Below the pieces are notes generated by a model. The model made no database searches. It worked only from the letters and a program-made list of their open reading frames with translations, and was not told the DNA's origin. A program made the position numbers and the translations under genes. From positions 310,001-374,000 of the forward strand of contig CAWGNG010000019.1 of NCBI GenBank assembly GCA_963823895.1: a stretch of DNA of 64,000 nt, given 5' to 3'. Within the stretch, counting starts at the first letter, position 1, and each line of letters begins with the position of its first letter. The DNA is from G963675935 sp963823895 (lineage in GTDB: Bacteria > Planctomycetota > Planctomycetia > Pirellulales > Thermoguttaceae). This document shows, piece after piece, positions 26,996 through 34,890 of the stretch.

Positions 26996-27059
26996 CTGAT
27001 GTTCAGCCCCCTTGGCTGCCCTGTTTCTTCTTATCGCCGGCTCTGCCCCTTTTTCCTCC

Positions 27060-27875
27060 CTAAAGAGCCAGCATCTTTCGTAGTTTCGCAGCGGTTAGCG
27101 GAGGGTCTTTCGTGTGTACAGCAGTATGACAATTGGGACAGAGCAGATCAATGTCGTCCAGTGTCGTCTTCGTTACCTTCTTCCGTTTCCCAATAGGCTT
27201 GACATGGTGGCCAACAAGACAATCGTTTGTCAGCCCGGTATATTGGTCGATGAAGCTGAAACCACAGACACTGCATTTCCCGTCCGATTTCAGCTTCTTT
27301 GCATCAATCAACGCCCGATTTCTTTTTCGGAACAATGCCTCGGCAGGATACGTATCTCCCTCGAGGGCAGCGAGAATCTGTTCCGGGGTTGTCGTTGAGT
27401 TCAGGGGCGGGACGCACGAAGACGTGGCACGCCTGTATAGATTGATCCCCGTGTCTGGACGAAGGTGAACAACTGTGCCTCGCACCGTAACGCCAATTCC
27501 TTCGGCGTGTTCGGAGATACTCTTGATCGCCTTTGCCGGGATCGGCGGATCGACAACCTTGAAATCCAGAAGGCTAATTGAATGCTGCTTGTTGCCTTTC
27601 CTAGGGTCGGTGTGTTTGCCGTGTATGCACGGCTCTTCCGCGATCTGGCCACTTGCCTTGCCCACCGCAATGATCCCCACCGTATTCTGGTACAGGAAAA
27701 CGATGTCATCCTTCTTGATGACGTCGATCTTGTACATCCACGGTTTGTAGAACGCCGCTGCTCGGTGTTTTCCCAACATGTACTTTTGGGATTTTCCGTC
27801 ATGGTGGTCCGTATTGACAATGTAGTATTGCCGGTCGGATGCGTTCGCCGCAACAGTTCTCGGACGTTTCGCCAT
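27060..27875 (-). CDS. HNH endonuclease with N-terminal EVE/PUA-like domain (predicted modification-dependent nuclease)
   Basis: A 271-residue protein. Residues about 14-140 resemble an EVE/YTH-type PUA fold: QYYIVNTDHHDGKSQKYMLG, YKIDVIKKDDIVFLYQNTVG, IIAVGKASG. The C-terminal part is an HNH domain: CSVCGF as first zinc pair, HHVKPIG as the catalytic HH, and LLCPNCHTAVHT as the second zinc pair and final His. EVE-HNH fusions are known or suspected modified-DNA-dependent restriction enzymes (family knowledge); the actual modification is unknown. ATG 27875 has GGGAGG seven bases upstream. It follows another HNH gene by 49 bases on the same strand, implying one operon. Confidence 0.8.
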   Translation of the reverse strand: MAKRPRTVAANASDRQYYIVNTDHHDGKSQKYMLGKHRAAAFYKPWMYKIDVIKKDDIVFLYQNTVGIIAVGKASGQIAEEPCIHGKHTDPRKGNKQHSISLLDFKVVDPPIPAKAIKSISEHAEGIGVTVRGTVVHLRPDTGINLYRRATSSCVPPLNSTTTPEQILAALEGDTYPAEALFRKRNRALIDAKKLKSDGKCSVCGFSFIDQYTGLTNDCLVGHHVKPIGKRKKVTKTTLDDIDLLCPNCHTAVHTKDPPLTAAKLRKMLAL

Positions 27876-27924
27876 GACGTTCCTCCCAACAGTTATTTGG
27901 TGAAGAATCACTGACCCTTGCCGA

Positions 27925-29133
27925 CTACTTCTTTCGGTGCTTCACCACGATCTTTCGCAATGTATCAACGTCGAGAGCAGGAGTCTCTGTATGCAAAACG
28001 GCATGACAATTCGGACACACTGGCCGAAGGTCGGCAATCGGATCGACCTCGTACTTTTCGCCGATGGTCGCCAGGTCTTTCAAGTGGTGGACGTGTACGA
28101 TGTCTTCGGCAACCCCGCCATACAAATCGGCCATGCTGTGTCCGCACACCACACATGTGTACCCGTAATGGTCAATGCACGCCTGCCGGGCGGCAGAGTT
28201 TCTTTCATAAGCGTTGATTGAGACTGTCTGTGTCGCACCTTCCGTGAAGCGGGCGGGCGCTACGACTTCTTCGGGCAAGAATCCACGTACTACTGACGAC
28301 CTTCGACCGACGCCCGCCAAATGGTGTTGCCACAGCCCGCGTAATTTGGCGGCGGACGAAGTGGATACAGGTCTGCCCGAAGCCCGCAACGAGTCCCAAG
28401 CCACGTCCAAATTGGCGTTACGCACGACCTCGACAGGCAGCCGATCCTTAACGTTGAGCAAGACATCGCACTTCATGTCGATGTAAAGCGCCTTGTCGTT
28501 CCGAGACTTGTCCCAATGAGTGTCATAATAGGGATCGGAGTCCGCATAACCTGACGCTATGATGCCCCGGTCGGAGCCTTGCCTCAAAAGAAAAAGGCTA
28601 TCGCCCCTTGTGATTCGCTTGGTTTTACCGCAACTCCAACGCATTGATACTATTTGGTCCTTCTTCGTAGCTAGCACAAGTTTGCCGTATTCCTTTGGAT
28701 CCCAGGGCGTACGGCCAGGATTCCAAGTAAGAATGTAGGTGGCGATCTCCTTTTCGAATTCTACCCACCCTAGTTCCGCCAATGCCTGGGCAACTTGCGG
28801 ACGCATTCGCCAACGATACCGGTCGCCTGGTCCGTCAGGATAAATTATCTGCGCAATTCCCGATACCAAGACCGGCTTGCCAGTTTTGTAGCGATCCGGC
28901 GGGTCGAAATCGAGCGCCTTGCAAACCATCTTGGCAAGCTTACCATAATGCAGGCTTGCGTAGTGTGCTCCCCGCTTAACCAGAGATGACAATTGCGCGT
29001 CGGTAACAGCCCCTGAGCCATAATGTGCAACCAATAGTGCTTTGTGACGAGGGAGAAGCTTTCCCTTCTCCTCAAGTTGCTGGAGAGCTGCCCTGTATTG
29101 ATCTGCTGACGGAACATCCGAATGACGACTCAT
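27925..29133 (-). CDS. McrA-like HNH endonuclease with internal PUA-like reader domain
   Basis: A 402-residue protein. The N-terminal helical part (QLEEKGKLLPRHKALLVAHY ... LHYGKLAKMVCKALD) is seen in several annotated HNH restriction-type proteins. The middle (YILTWNPGRTPWDPKEYGKL ... RGDSLFLLRQGSDRGIIASG) looks like an EVE/PUA-like modified-base reader. The C-terminus is an HNH nuclease: CVVCGHSMAD, VHVHHLKDLATIGEKYEVDP, RPVCPNCHAVLHTETP. Its HNH part resembles that of the next gene, but the reader parts differ. ATG 29133 follows AGGAG by six bases. Predicted to cut foreign modified DNA (inference). Confidence 0.82.
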   Translation of the reverse strand: MSRHSDVPSADQYRAALQQLEEKGKLLPRHKALLVAHYGSGAVTDAQLSSLVKRGAHYASLHYGKLAKMVCKALDFDPPDRYKTGKPVLVSGIAQIIYPDGPGDRYRWRMRPQVAQALAELGWVEFEKEIATYILTWNPGRTPWDPKEYGKLVLATKKDQIVSMRWSCGKTKRITRGDSLFLLRQGSDRGIIASGYADSDPYYDTHWDKSRNDKALYIDMKCDVLLNVKDRLPVEVVRNANLDVAWDSLRASGRPVSTSSAAKLRGLWQHHLAGVGRRSSVVRGFLPEEVVAPARFTEGATQTVSINAYERNSAARQACIDHYGYTCVVCGHSMADLYGGVAEDIVHVHHLKDLATIGEKYEVDPIADLRPVCPNCHAVLHTETPALDVDTLRKIVVKHRKK

Positions 29134-29341
29134 GTACAACTCCTAGTTAGGCAACGTGTGTCCGATCTTCGGTTGCTTTAGGTGTGGCCTTCGGGTTTGG
29201 CTTTGATGACGCCGATGGCCTTGGTAGCAGCCTCACGCGCAAAAATGCGCTGGCAAACAGGAGATCAGCCGAAACGGCCAAAAGCGGGCGTTGCCGTTAG
29301 ACCGTCCGTACGGGACAGATTGGCGTTGGGTGTTCCTCCTG

Positions 29342-29386
29342 CCGGCGATGAATCGCCGGACTATTGTCAAACGACCCGCTGGGTCG
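29342..29386. terminator. Possible terminator: two adjacent hairpins
   Basis: CCGGCGAT-GA-ATCGCCGG and CGACCC-GCT-GGGTCG stand side by side. On the plus strand the second is followed by AATTTTTG; on the minus strand the T-run is weak. They lie between the HNH operon start and the phosphatase stop. The rest of 29134-29442 shows only a short open stretch of about 25 codons and no gene. Confidence 0.35.
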
Positions 29387-29442
29387 AATTTTTGATACTT
29401 CCGGGTCGAAATCCTCACGCGCGATTCCTGCGGGATTGCACC

Positions 29443-31134
29443 CTAAACAACCTTCACCCTCCCAAAACACGTCAAACACATATCATCGCTCTGCGAGCGT
29501 GCTCCGACGAAGCGTTTTACGTCGTCGAGAATGCGGTGGCCCAACGCGCCGACGCGATTGATGTCGGAGCTTAATAGAGCCATTAGCCGAGAGAAACCGT
29601 AGAGCTCGCCGGCGGCGTTCATCGCCTCGGTGATGCCGTCGGTGTAAAGCACCAGCGAATCGCCGGGCGACAGCGGCAGGGCGCAGGCGGCGTAATCGAC
29701 GTCGCGATCGACGCCCAGCGGCAGGCCGCTCTCGTCTTCCGCCACCGGCTCGACCCCGTTCGGCCCATAACGCCAAAGCGGCGGCAAATGGCCGGCATTG
29801 ACGATGGTGACCTCGTGCGTGCGCGGATCGAGCACCGCCAGGACCATCGTCACGAAGCGGTCTTCCCAGGCGGCATCGCAAAAGACGCGGTTCAGCCGGC
29901 CGATGGCCTGGGCCGGCTCGGACTCGCTCGCCAGGCAATAGCGCGTCTCGGCCGAGAGCTTGGCCATCAGCAGCGAGGCCGAGACCCCCTTGCCCGACAC
30001 GTCGGCCACGACGATCGCCAACCGCCCGCCGGGCAACTCGATGTAATCGTAGTAGTCGCCGCCCAACTGGCTGGCCGGCTCGTAGAACTCGAAGAAATCG
30101 TACTCGGGAATCTGTGGCTTGGACGACGGCAGGAAGCCGCGCTGCACCTCGTGAGCGACCGCCAACTCGCGTTTCATCGCCTGATCGAGCATCGCCGTCT
30201 CGTGCAATTGGGCATTCTCGACGGCGAACGCCGCCTGGCAGGCCACACTCACCAGCATTTCCAGGTCGTCCTGGCGGAAGCGATTCCGCTGATCGAGCGC
30301 GTCGAGTTGGATGACGCCCAGGGCCTCGCCGTCGCCGCCGACCAGCGGCGCGCAGATCATCGAGCGGATGTGAAAATCGACGATGCTCGCCGACATGTCG
30401 AAACGCATATCGTTGGCGGCATCGGCCGAGAGGATCGCCTCCTTGGTGGTCATCACGTTCGAGACGATGGTGCGGCTGATGCGCAGCGTTTGGGTATCGT
30501 CGTTGCGGCGCTGCTTGATCGCCTTGGGCACGAGCTTGCCCGACTGCGGATCGCGGAGGACGATAAACCCCCGATCGGCCTGCACGAAAATGGTAAAGAG
30601 ACTGTCGAGCAGTTTCGGCAGCACCTCGGCCAAACCGAGGGCGCGGCCGAGATTCTGGCTGATCTCCATCAGCGCCTTCAGTTTCGCCTGGGCGTTGACC
30701 TCCAACCGCAAGCCGGTCGAGCCGGTCGAGACGGTCAACTTCGACATGATCGTCGAATTGACCGCGGGGCGGTCGTCGTCGAACATCACGGCGTCGACGG
30801 CCGACTCGCGGCGACTGGCCGGCGGCGCGAGGCTCAATTCGAAGGGCTCCTGATGGAACGTGAAGGAGAAATCGCAGATGCCCAGTTCGTCCTCCTCGGC
30901 CAACAACTGCCGCTGCACGACGGGCCGGCCGTTGAGCAGCGTGCCATTGCGGCTGTGCAGATCCTCGACGTAGAAGTCGCCATCGATGTTGAGGATTCGC
31001 GCGTGTTGACGGCTGACCGAGACCGATTCGAGCACGATATCGCAAGCCGGATGCCGGCCGAGAGTCACTGACACCCCCTCTAAGGGGAACTTCTTTCCGA
31101 GGGCGGATCCTTGCAACGCTTGGAGCACGGCCAT
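29443..31134 (-). CDS. FHA-GAF-PP2C (SpoIIE/RsbU-type) serine phosphatase
   Basis: A 563-residue cytoplasmic signalling protein. FHA domain at about 1-105 (VTLGRHPACDIVLESVSVSR, QHARI, SRNGTLLNG) would bind phosphothreonine. A GAF domain at about 165-320 follows (KLLDSLFTIFVQADRGFIVL ... MICAPLVGGDGEALGVIQLD). The PP2C/SpoIIE domain at about 335-560 has GGDYYDYIELPGGRLAIVVA, DVSGKGVSASLLMAKL, NAGHLPPLW, LVLYTDGITEAMN and SDDMCL with the metal-binding Asp residues. Such proteins switch anti-sigma antagonists or other phosphoproteins. Frame and motifs are intact. Confidence 0.93.
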   Translation of the reverse strand: MAVLQALQGSALGKKFPLEGVSVTLGRHPACDIVLESVSVSRQHARILNIDGDFYVEDLHSRNGTLLNGRPVVQRQLLAEEDELGICDFSFTFHQEPFELSLAPPASRRESAVDAVMFDDDRPAVNSTIMSKLTVSTGSTGLRLEVNAQAKLKALMEISQNLGRALGLAEVLPKLLDSLFTIFVQADRGFIVLRDPQSGKLVPKAIKQRRNDDTQTLRISRTIVSNVMTTKEAILSADAANDMRFDMSASIVDFHIRSMICAPLVGGDGEALGVIQLDALDQRNRFRQDDLEMLVSVACQAAFAVENAQLHETAMLDQAMKRELAVAHEVQRGFLPSSKPQIPEYDFFEFYEPASQLGGDYYDYIELPGGRLAIVVADVSGKGVSASLLMAKLSAETRYCLASESEPAQAIGRLNRVFCDAAWEDRFVTMVLAVLDPRTHEVTIVNAGHLPPLWRYGPNGVEPVAEDESGLPLGVDRDVDYAACALPLSPGDSLVLYTDGITEAMNAAGELYGFSRLMALLSSDINRVGALGHRILDDVKRFVGARSQSDDMCLTCFGRVKVV

Positions 31135-31278
31135 GCAGACACCTGGCGGGAATGACTTAGCGAACCCATCGATTCTAAGGGCGTAGCGACCGAGCCGTCA
31201 ACCACCGCGGCGACGCCCTTGACGCCGGCCGCGAACGCCCTTAACTTAATGAGGTAGATTTCATTGTATCGCAACCGG

Positions 31279-31349
31279 TGGGGAATAGTGTAACGGCAGC
31301 ACAAGTGACTCTGGATCACTTAGTCAAGGTTCAAATCCTTGTTCCCCAG
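31279..31349 (+). tRNA. tRNA-Gln (anticodon CUG)
   Basis: A full cloverleaf can be drawn: acceptor TGGGGAA/TTCCCCA, a short D arm GTG...CAC, anticodon stem AGTGA/TCACT with loop CTCTGGA (anticodon CTG), a four-base variable region, and T arm CAAGG/CCTTG with loop TTCAAAT. The discriminator is G and no CCA is encoded. The D stem is only three base pairs. Confidence 0.93.
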
Positions 31350-31709
31350 CTTTGTGTTTCAGTCCGATCTTCTTCGCAAGGCCTGTGCAAGCAATGGGTT
31401 GCGCAGCGTGCGCTCTCTCGGGGCTTGCAGCGCGAAGCTGTGCGGGCGACTCCGTTGCGGAAGAGTTCCCCCCTATTGGGCTGCCAACGGCGGGCGTGGC
31501 AGGCGCTCGCAGTTGAGAAAAGAAAATCGGTTGGCCGGCGGGCTTGCCCGTTGCGCTGGGCGGCGCTTTCGGGCGGCGATACGGCGGCTGAGGGCTGGAC
31601 CTCCTTCGCACGGCTTGTCGATGCACGGCCGGTGGTTTTGGCGTGCTTTTTGGCGGCGGCGAGGGTATGATGGAGGGGTGAGTTTGCGAACCCCAAAGGA
31701 CGCTTGAAC
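31350..31709. other. Intergenic region without a recognisable gene
   Basis: 360 bases between the tRNA and the PQQ-repeat gene. Open frames exist on both strands but none has a recognisable protein, plausible start and ribosome-binding site. No long palindrome is seen. Confidence 0.5.
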
Positions 31710-33278
31710 ATGCGACGGCATTCTCTTGTTGCCGCGGCGTTGATTGCCGCTTTATGCCCTTTGTCCCCCCTGTGCGCGATGCAGGGTGATCTGATTTCGG
31801 AAGAGACGGCCGCCCGCCACGGTTTGGCGCGTCCCTGGTTTGCGCAGGTGGAGCTGGATAACACGCGGGCAGGCATTCGCAGCGTGCTCTTGTACGAAGG
31901 CGTGCTCTACGTGCAGACCGACACGGGCATCATTCACGCCATCGACGCGGAGACGGGCAAGACGCTCTGGTCGAAGCCGATCGGTTCGCCGCAGTACCCG
32001 AGCATGACCCCCGATGCCAGGGCGGACATGCTGGCGGTGGTCAACGGCTCGCGGCTGTACGTCGTCAATCGTTTCAACGGCGATCTTCTGTACGAGAAGG
32101 CGTGCAAGTACCCGCCCGGCGCCGGAGCGGCCTTGAGTTCGAAGCACGTTTACGTGCCCAGCCTCGAGGGGTTGCTCGGCGCGTATCAGGTAGAGGCGGC
32201 CGACGCGACGACCAAGAAAGTGGACAAAGCCGAGAGCGAACTGAGCCTGCCGGAGAAGCCGAAAAGCGAGGAGGAGCGGCGGAAAAACGTGTCCGTCAAA
32301 CAGAAGGCCCCTGCGCCGGTGTTCTGCCAGTCGTTTGGCCATGCGACGGTGCAGCCGCTGGTAACGCGCGACGATCTGGGCGGGGAATACGTGGTCTGGC
32401 CGACGGACCGCGGATACCTGAACCTCGGCCGCATCAACCGCGATGCCGAGAACACGCTGGGAGTCAAGTACCGACTGCAAACCGGCGCGACAATTGTGGC
32501 GCGGCCCGCCTATTTGCCGCCCGATCCGAAAACGCTCGGCGATAGCGGCATGGTCTTTGCCGTCTCCTGCGATGGATTCATCTACGCCGTGCAAGAAGAG
32601 AGCGGGGACACGTTGTGGCGGTTTTCGACCGGCGAGCCGATCGTGGAGTCGCCCGCGGCGATCGACGACAGCGTGTACGTCGCCACGCAGCTTGGCGGCA
32701 TGTATTCGCTGGACATCAAGAACGGCAACAGCCGCTGGTTTGCCGAGAACGCGATGCGGTTCGTTGCCGCCAGCAAGACGCGGGTGTATGCGACCGACGG
32801 CAGCGGCCACCTGCTGGTGCTCAGCGCCGCCAGCGGCGCCAGGCTCGATAGCATCCCCACCGGCGGGATTTCGTCGATTCTGGCGAATCCCGACACCGAT
32901 CGCATCTACATGGTCAGCAATAACGGCCTGATCCAGTGCTTCCGCGAAGCGGAGCAGACCGAACCGTTGCTTCACAACGCCGAGCGCAAGGCGGCGGCGA
33001 AGGCCGGGTTGACGCCGCCGCCGAAGAAAGAGGTGGAAAAGCCGAAGAAGGAACATGTCGCCCCGAAGACGCCCACCGTTCCGAAGGAGCACAAGCCGAA
33101 GAAAGAACCGAAGCCGAAGGCCCCGAGAGAGCCCAAGCAGCCGCGGCGCAACAAGAAAGGCGGCGGTCAAGACCTCGGCAATCCAGGCGATCAGCCCGGC
33201 GGTTTGCAAGGCCCTGGCAAGGGTAGGGTCCCCAGACTGCCCAGGAATGGGAATGGCGGCGACAACAATCCGTTCTAA
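31710..33278 (+). CDS. Exported PQQ-like beta-propeller protein with Lys/Pro-rich tail
   Basis: A 522-residue protein. A signal peptide (LVAAALIAALCPLSPLCA) is followed by PQQ/WD-like blades whose turns are visible: VLYVQTDTGIIHAIDAETGK-TLW, LYVVNRFNGDLLY, GFIYAVQEESGDTLWRFSTG and GGMYSLDIKNGNSRWF, HLLVLSAASGARL. The tail from about 430 is strongly basic and proline-rich (PPKKEVEKPKKEHVAPKTP) and ends with a Gly/Asn-rich segment. This is the BamB/quinoprotein fold without obvious quinone ligands, so a binding scaffold is more likely than a dehydrogenase. AAAGGA precedes ATG 31710. The basic tail might bind RNA, DNA or the acidic cell-surface layer (speculative). Confidence 0.85.
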   Translation: MRRHSLVAAALIAALCPLSPLCAMQGDLISEETAARHGLARPWFAQVELDNTRAGIRSVLLYEGVLYVQTDTGIIHAIDAETGKTLWSKPIGSPQYPSMTPDARADMLAVVNGSRLYVVNRFNGDLLYEKACKYPPGAGAALSSKHVYVPSLEGLLGAYQVEAADATTKKVDKAESELSLPEKPKSEEERRKNVSVKQKAPAPVFCQSFGHATVQPLVTRDDLGGEYVVWPTDRGYLNLGRINRDAENTLGVKYRLQTGATIVARPAYLPPDPKTLGDSGMVFAVSCDGFIYAVQEESGDTLWRFSTGEPIVESPAAIDDSVYVATQLGGMYSLDIKNGNSRWFAENAMRFVAASKTRVYATDGSGHLLVLSAASGARLDSIPTGGISSILANPDTDRIYMVSNNGLIQCFREAEQTEPLLHNAERKAAAKAGLTPPPKKEVEKPKKEHVAPKTPTVPKEHKPKKEPKPKAPREPKQPRRNKKGGGQDLGNPGDQPGGLQGPGKGRVPRLPRNGNGGDNNPF

Positions 33279-33299
33279 GGACCAGCGAAGGAATAAGCG

Positions 33300-33345
33300 G
33301 GGGACTGTCCCAATTTTCGTTCGACGAAAATGGGACTGTCCCCTT
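33300..33345. repeat. Palindromic element, family P1
   Basis: GGGACTGTCCCAATTTTCG and CGAAAATGGGACTGTCCCC around GTT. It lies just after the PQQ-propeller gene. Confidence 0.85.
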
Positions 33346-33380
33346 CGGAAGCGCGCGTGATTTCGCGGAGCGATTGAATC

Positions 33381-33977
33381 ATGCCAGAGCGTTCACGTCT
33401 CGGCGTGCTCTTGGGCTTGTTGTTGGCGACCGCTCTGTCGGCGGCGGTCTGGGGCGGCTCGGATGAAGCGGCCGCCAAGCTGCGGCCGACCAACTGGGCC
33501 GCCAAGCTCGATCGGCCCGGCCTGCCGAATCTGTTCAAGATCGATGCCGGCCTCTATCGCGGCGCCCAGCCGACGGCCGAGGGGATCAAGCAACTAAAGA
33601 AGCTCGGCGTGAAGACGATTATCGATCTGCGCGACAAGCACTCGGACAAAGACATTCTCGGCGATGCGAAGATCGCCTTCGAGCATATCCCGATGACGAC
33701 CTGGAATCCGAAGGAGGCGGACGCGGTTCGCTTCCTGCAAATCGTCACCGACAAGGCCCGCCAGCCGGTGTTCGTTCACTGCCAACACGGCGCGGACCGC
33801 ACCGGCATGATGTGCGCGATCTACCGCGTGACGGTCGACGGCTGGAGCAAGCAGCAGGCGATCGACGAGATGACCAAGGGGGGCTTCGGCTTTCACCCCA
33901 TCTACACGAACCTGCCGAAGTTCATCGAGAAACTCGACATCAAGAAGATCAAGGCGAAGGCGGGGCTGAAGAAGTAA
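33381..33977 (+). CDS. Exported dual-specificity/tyrosine phosphatase-like protein
   Basis: A 198-residue protein with an N-terminal signal anchor (LGVLLGLLLATALSAAVWGG). The catalytic loop HCQHGADRTG places Cys134 and Arg140 in the HCx5R signature. General-acid candidates lie in LRDKHSDKD, and IDAGLYRGAQPTAEGIKQLK at the start is the typical entry of DSP-like bacterial phosphatases. It probably removes phosphate from protein or inositol-type substrates outside the cytoplasm. It stands alone, with MazF convergent 17 bases away. Confidence 0.88.
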   Translation: MPERSRLGVLLGLLLATALSAAVWGGSDEAAAKLRPTNWAAKLDRPGLPNLFKIDAGLYRGAQPTAEGIKQLKKLGVKTIIDLRDKHSDKDILGDAKIAFEHIPMTTWNPKEADAVRFLQIVTDKARQPVFVHCQHGADRTGMMCAIYRVTVDGWSKQQAIDEMTKGGFGFHPIYTNLPKFIEKLDIKKIKAKAGLKK

Positions 33978-33994
33978 CGTCGACCGGGCGGCCG

Positions 33995-34330
33995 TCAATA
34001 GATGCAGGCATCCAGCAGAGAGAGGACCTCTTCAAGCACGCCGTCAGACGCCTTCCCGATGCGAGCGGCCTTGCGTGTGACAAAGTCGACCGACTTGACC
34101 TGCTCGACCATCACGAAACCGGTGATCTTCGGATCGCCCACAATCGCAGCGTGGAAGGGGAAACCGCGATCGGTATTCGTCAACGGACAAACGATGGCGA
34201 GCCCCGTGCGTTGATTGAAGAGGGTGTTGCTTACGACCAGGGCCGGCCGGCAGCCTCTCTGTTTGTGGCCCGACTGCGGGTCGAAGTTGAGAGCGACGAA
34301 GTCGCCTTTTTCAGGGACGTACCGCTTCAT
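33995..34330 (-). CDS. mazF: MazF/PemK-family mRNA interferase toxin
   Basis: A 111-residue MazF: the N-terminal strand GDFVALNFDPQSGHKQRGCR-PALVVS has the conserved Gly/Arg/Pro residues of the active site, then IVCPLTNTDRGFPFHAAI, and TGFVMVEQVKSVDFVTRKA with the conserved Q-(V/I)-(K/R)-(S/T)-(V/L)-D motif. It cleaves mRNA at specific short sequences. The gene follows mazE with no gap (stop and start adjacent), the normal order, and would be repressed together with it. Confidence 0.93.
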   Translation of the reverse strand: MKRYVPEKGDFVALNFDPQSGHKQRGCRPALVVSNTLFNQRTGLAIVCPLTNTDRGFPFHAAIVGDPKITGFVMVEQVKSVDFVTRKAARIGKASDGVLEEVLSLLDACIY

Positions 34331-34579
34331 TCACCAGACCTCTCGGCCGACGGGTTTTCCCCAGTCGATCTCCTTGCCGCGATAGTTCCTGGGGATGCGG
34401 GAAACCAGCTCTTTCAGGTTGCATTTTCCGCGCACGCGTTTCAGCGGGGCAATAACGATCACGCCATCACGCACGGCAACGTCAACGTCATCGCCGACCG
34501 CAATGCTCGCGTCCTCTAAAACCTGTTTGGCCAGGCGAAGCCCCTGACTGTTGCCCCATTTCTGGACTTTTGTCACCAT
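34331..34579 (-). CDS. mazE: MazE-family antitoxin (AbrB fold)
   Basis: An 82-residue protein beginning MVTKVQKWGNSQGLRLAKQV, the swapped-hairpin AbrB fold of MazE, then VGDDVDVAVRDGVIVIAPL and a C-terminal toxin-binding tail (RIPRNYRGKEIDWGKPVGRE). The start at 34579 is chosen because it begins at the fold; an upstream ATG would include the operator. The operator at 34595-34613 lies just before it. Confidence 0.92.
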   Translation of the reverse strand: MVTKVQKWGNSQGLRLAKQVLEDASIAVGDDVDVAVRDGVIVIAPLKRVRGKCNLKELVSRIPRNYRGKEIDWGKPVGREVW

Positions 34580-34594
34580 GCGCGAATCTCCGAT

Positions 34595-34613
34595 GGATAT
34601 ACGAAGTATATCC
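34595..34613 (-). promoter_or_regulatory. MazEF promoter/operator palindrome
   Basis: A perfect inverted repeat GGATATAC-gaa-GTATATCC sits 16 bases ahead of the mazE ATG. On the minus strand it contains TATACT, a good -10 hexamer, so MazE binding would block transcription. Confidence 0.65.
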
Positions 34614-34650
34614 CTTAGGAGCGGCGGCGTCAATACGTCAGCGGCGGCGG

Positions 34651-34753
34651 CAAGGGCCGATCAGTTTTCGCTGTAGGAGGCGACTCCAGTCGCCGATTTG
34701 CGGCGCCTTGTTAGCTTTCGACGACAAATCGGCGTCAGGAGACGCCTCCTACA
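34651..34753. repeat. Palindromic element, family P3
   Basis: Arms TGTAGGAGGCGACTCCAGTC (34672 on) and GGAGACGCCTCCTACA (to 34753), preceded by AAGGGCCGATCAGTTTTCG, which also precedes the copy at 39033-39264. Its inner arms contain CGCCGATTTG and CAAATCGGCG. Confidence 0.8.
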
Positions 34754-34773
34754 ATTCGCATCCGTAGGCCGCG

Positions 34774-34881
34774 TCAGCGGTTGTCGAATTCCGACAGATT
34801 GGCGCCGAGCAGGCCGACGCGATGTCCGTTCTGGCGAAGAATGGTGGTTGCCTTGCCGTTGATGATCAGCAGTCGTTTCAC
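34774..34881 (-). CDS. Possible small peptide downstream of the ABC permease
   Basis: Starting from GTG 34881 the frame reads VKRLLIINGKATTILRQNGH then RVGLLGANLSEFDNR and stops. It begins nine bases after the permease stop codon and has a plausible basic, hydrophobic start. It may be the remnant of a longer gene or a genuine short peptide; there is no match I recognise. Confidence 0.3.
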   Translation of the reverse strand: MKRLLIINGKATTILRQNGHRVGLLGANLSEFDNR

Positions 34882-34890
34882 GCGGAAACA

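Noticed and set aside
29160..29240. Short minus-strand tail ending KAIGVIKAKPEGHT as a gene remnant
   Set aside because: Only about 25 codons are open, with a stop just upstream, and no family can be recognised.
33300..33345. P1 palindrome as a rho-independent terminator of the PQQ gene
   Set aside because: There is no T-run after the stem, and identical copies lie inside coding sequences.
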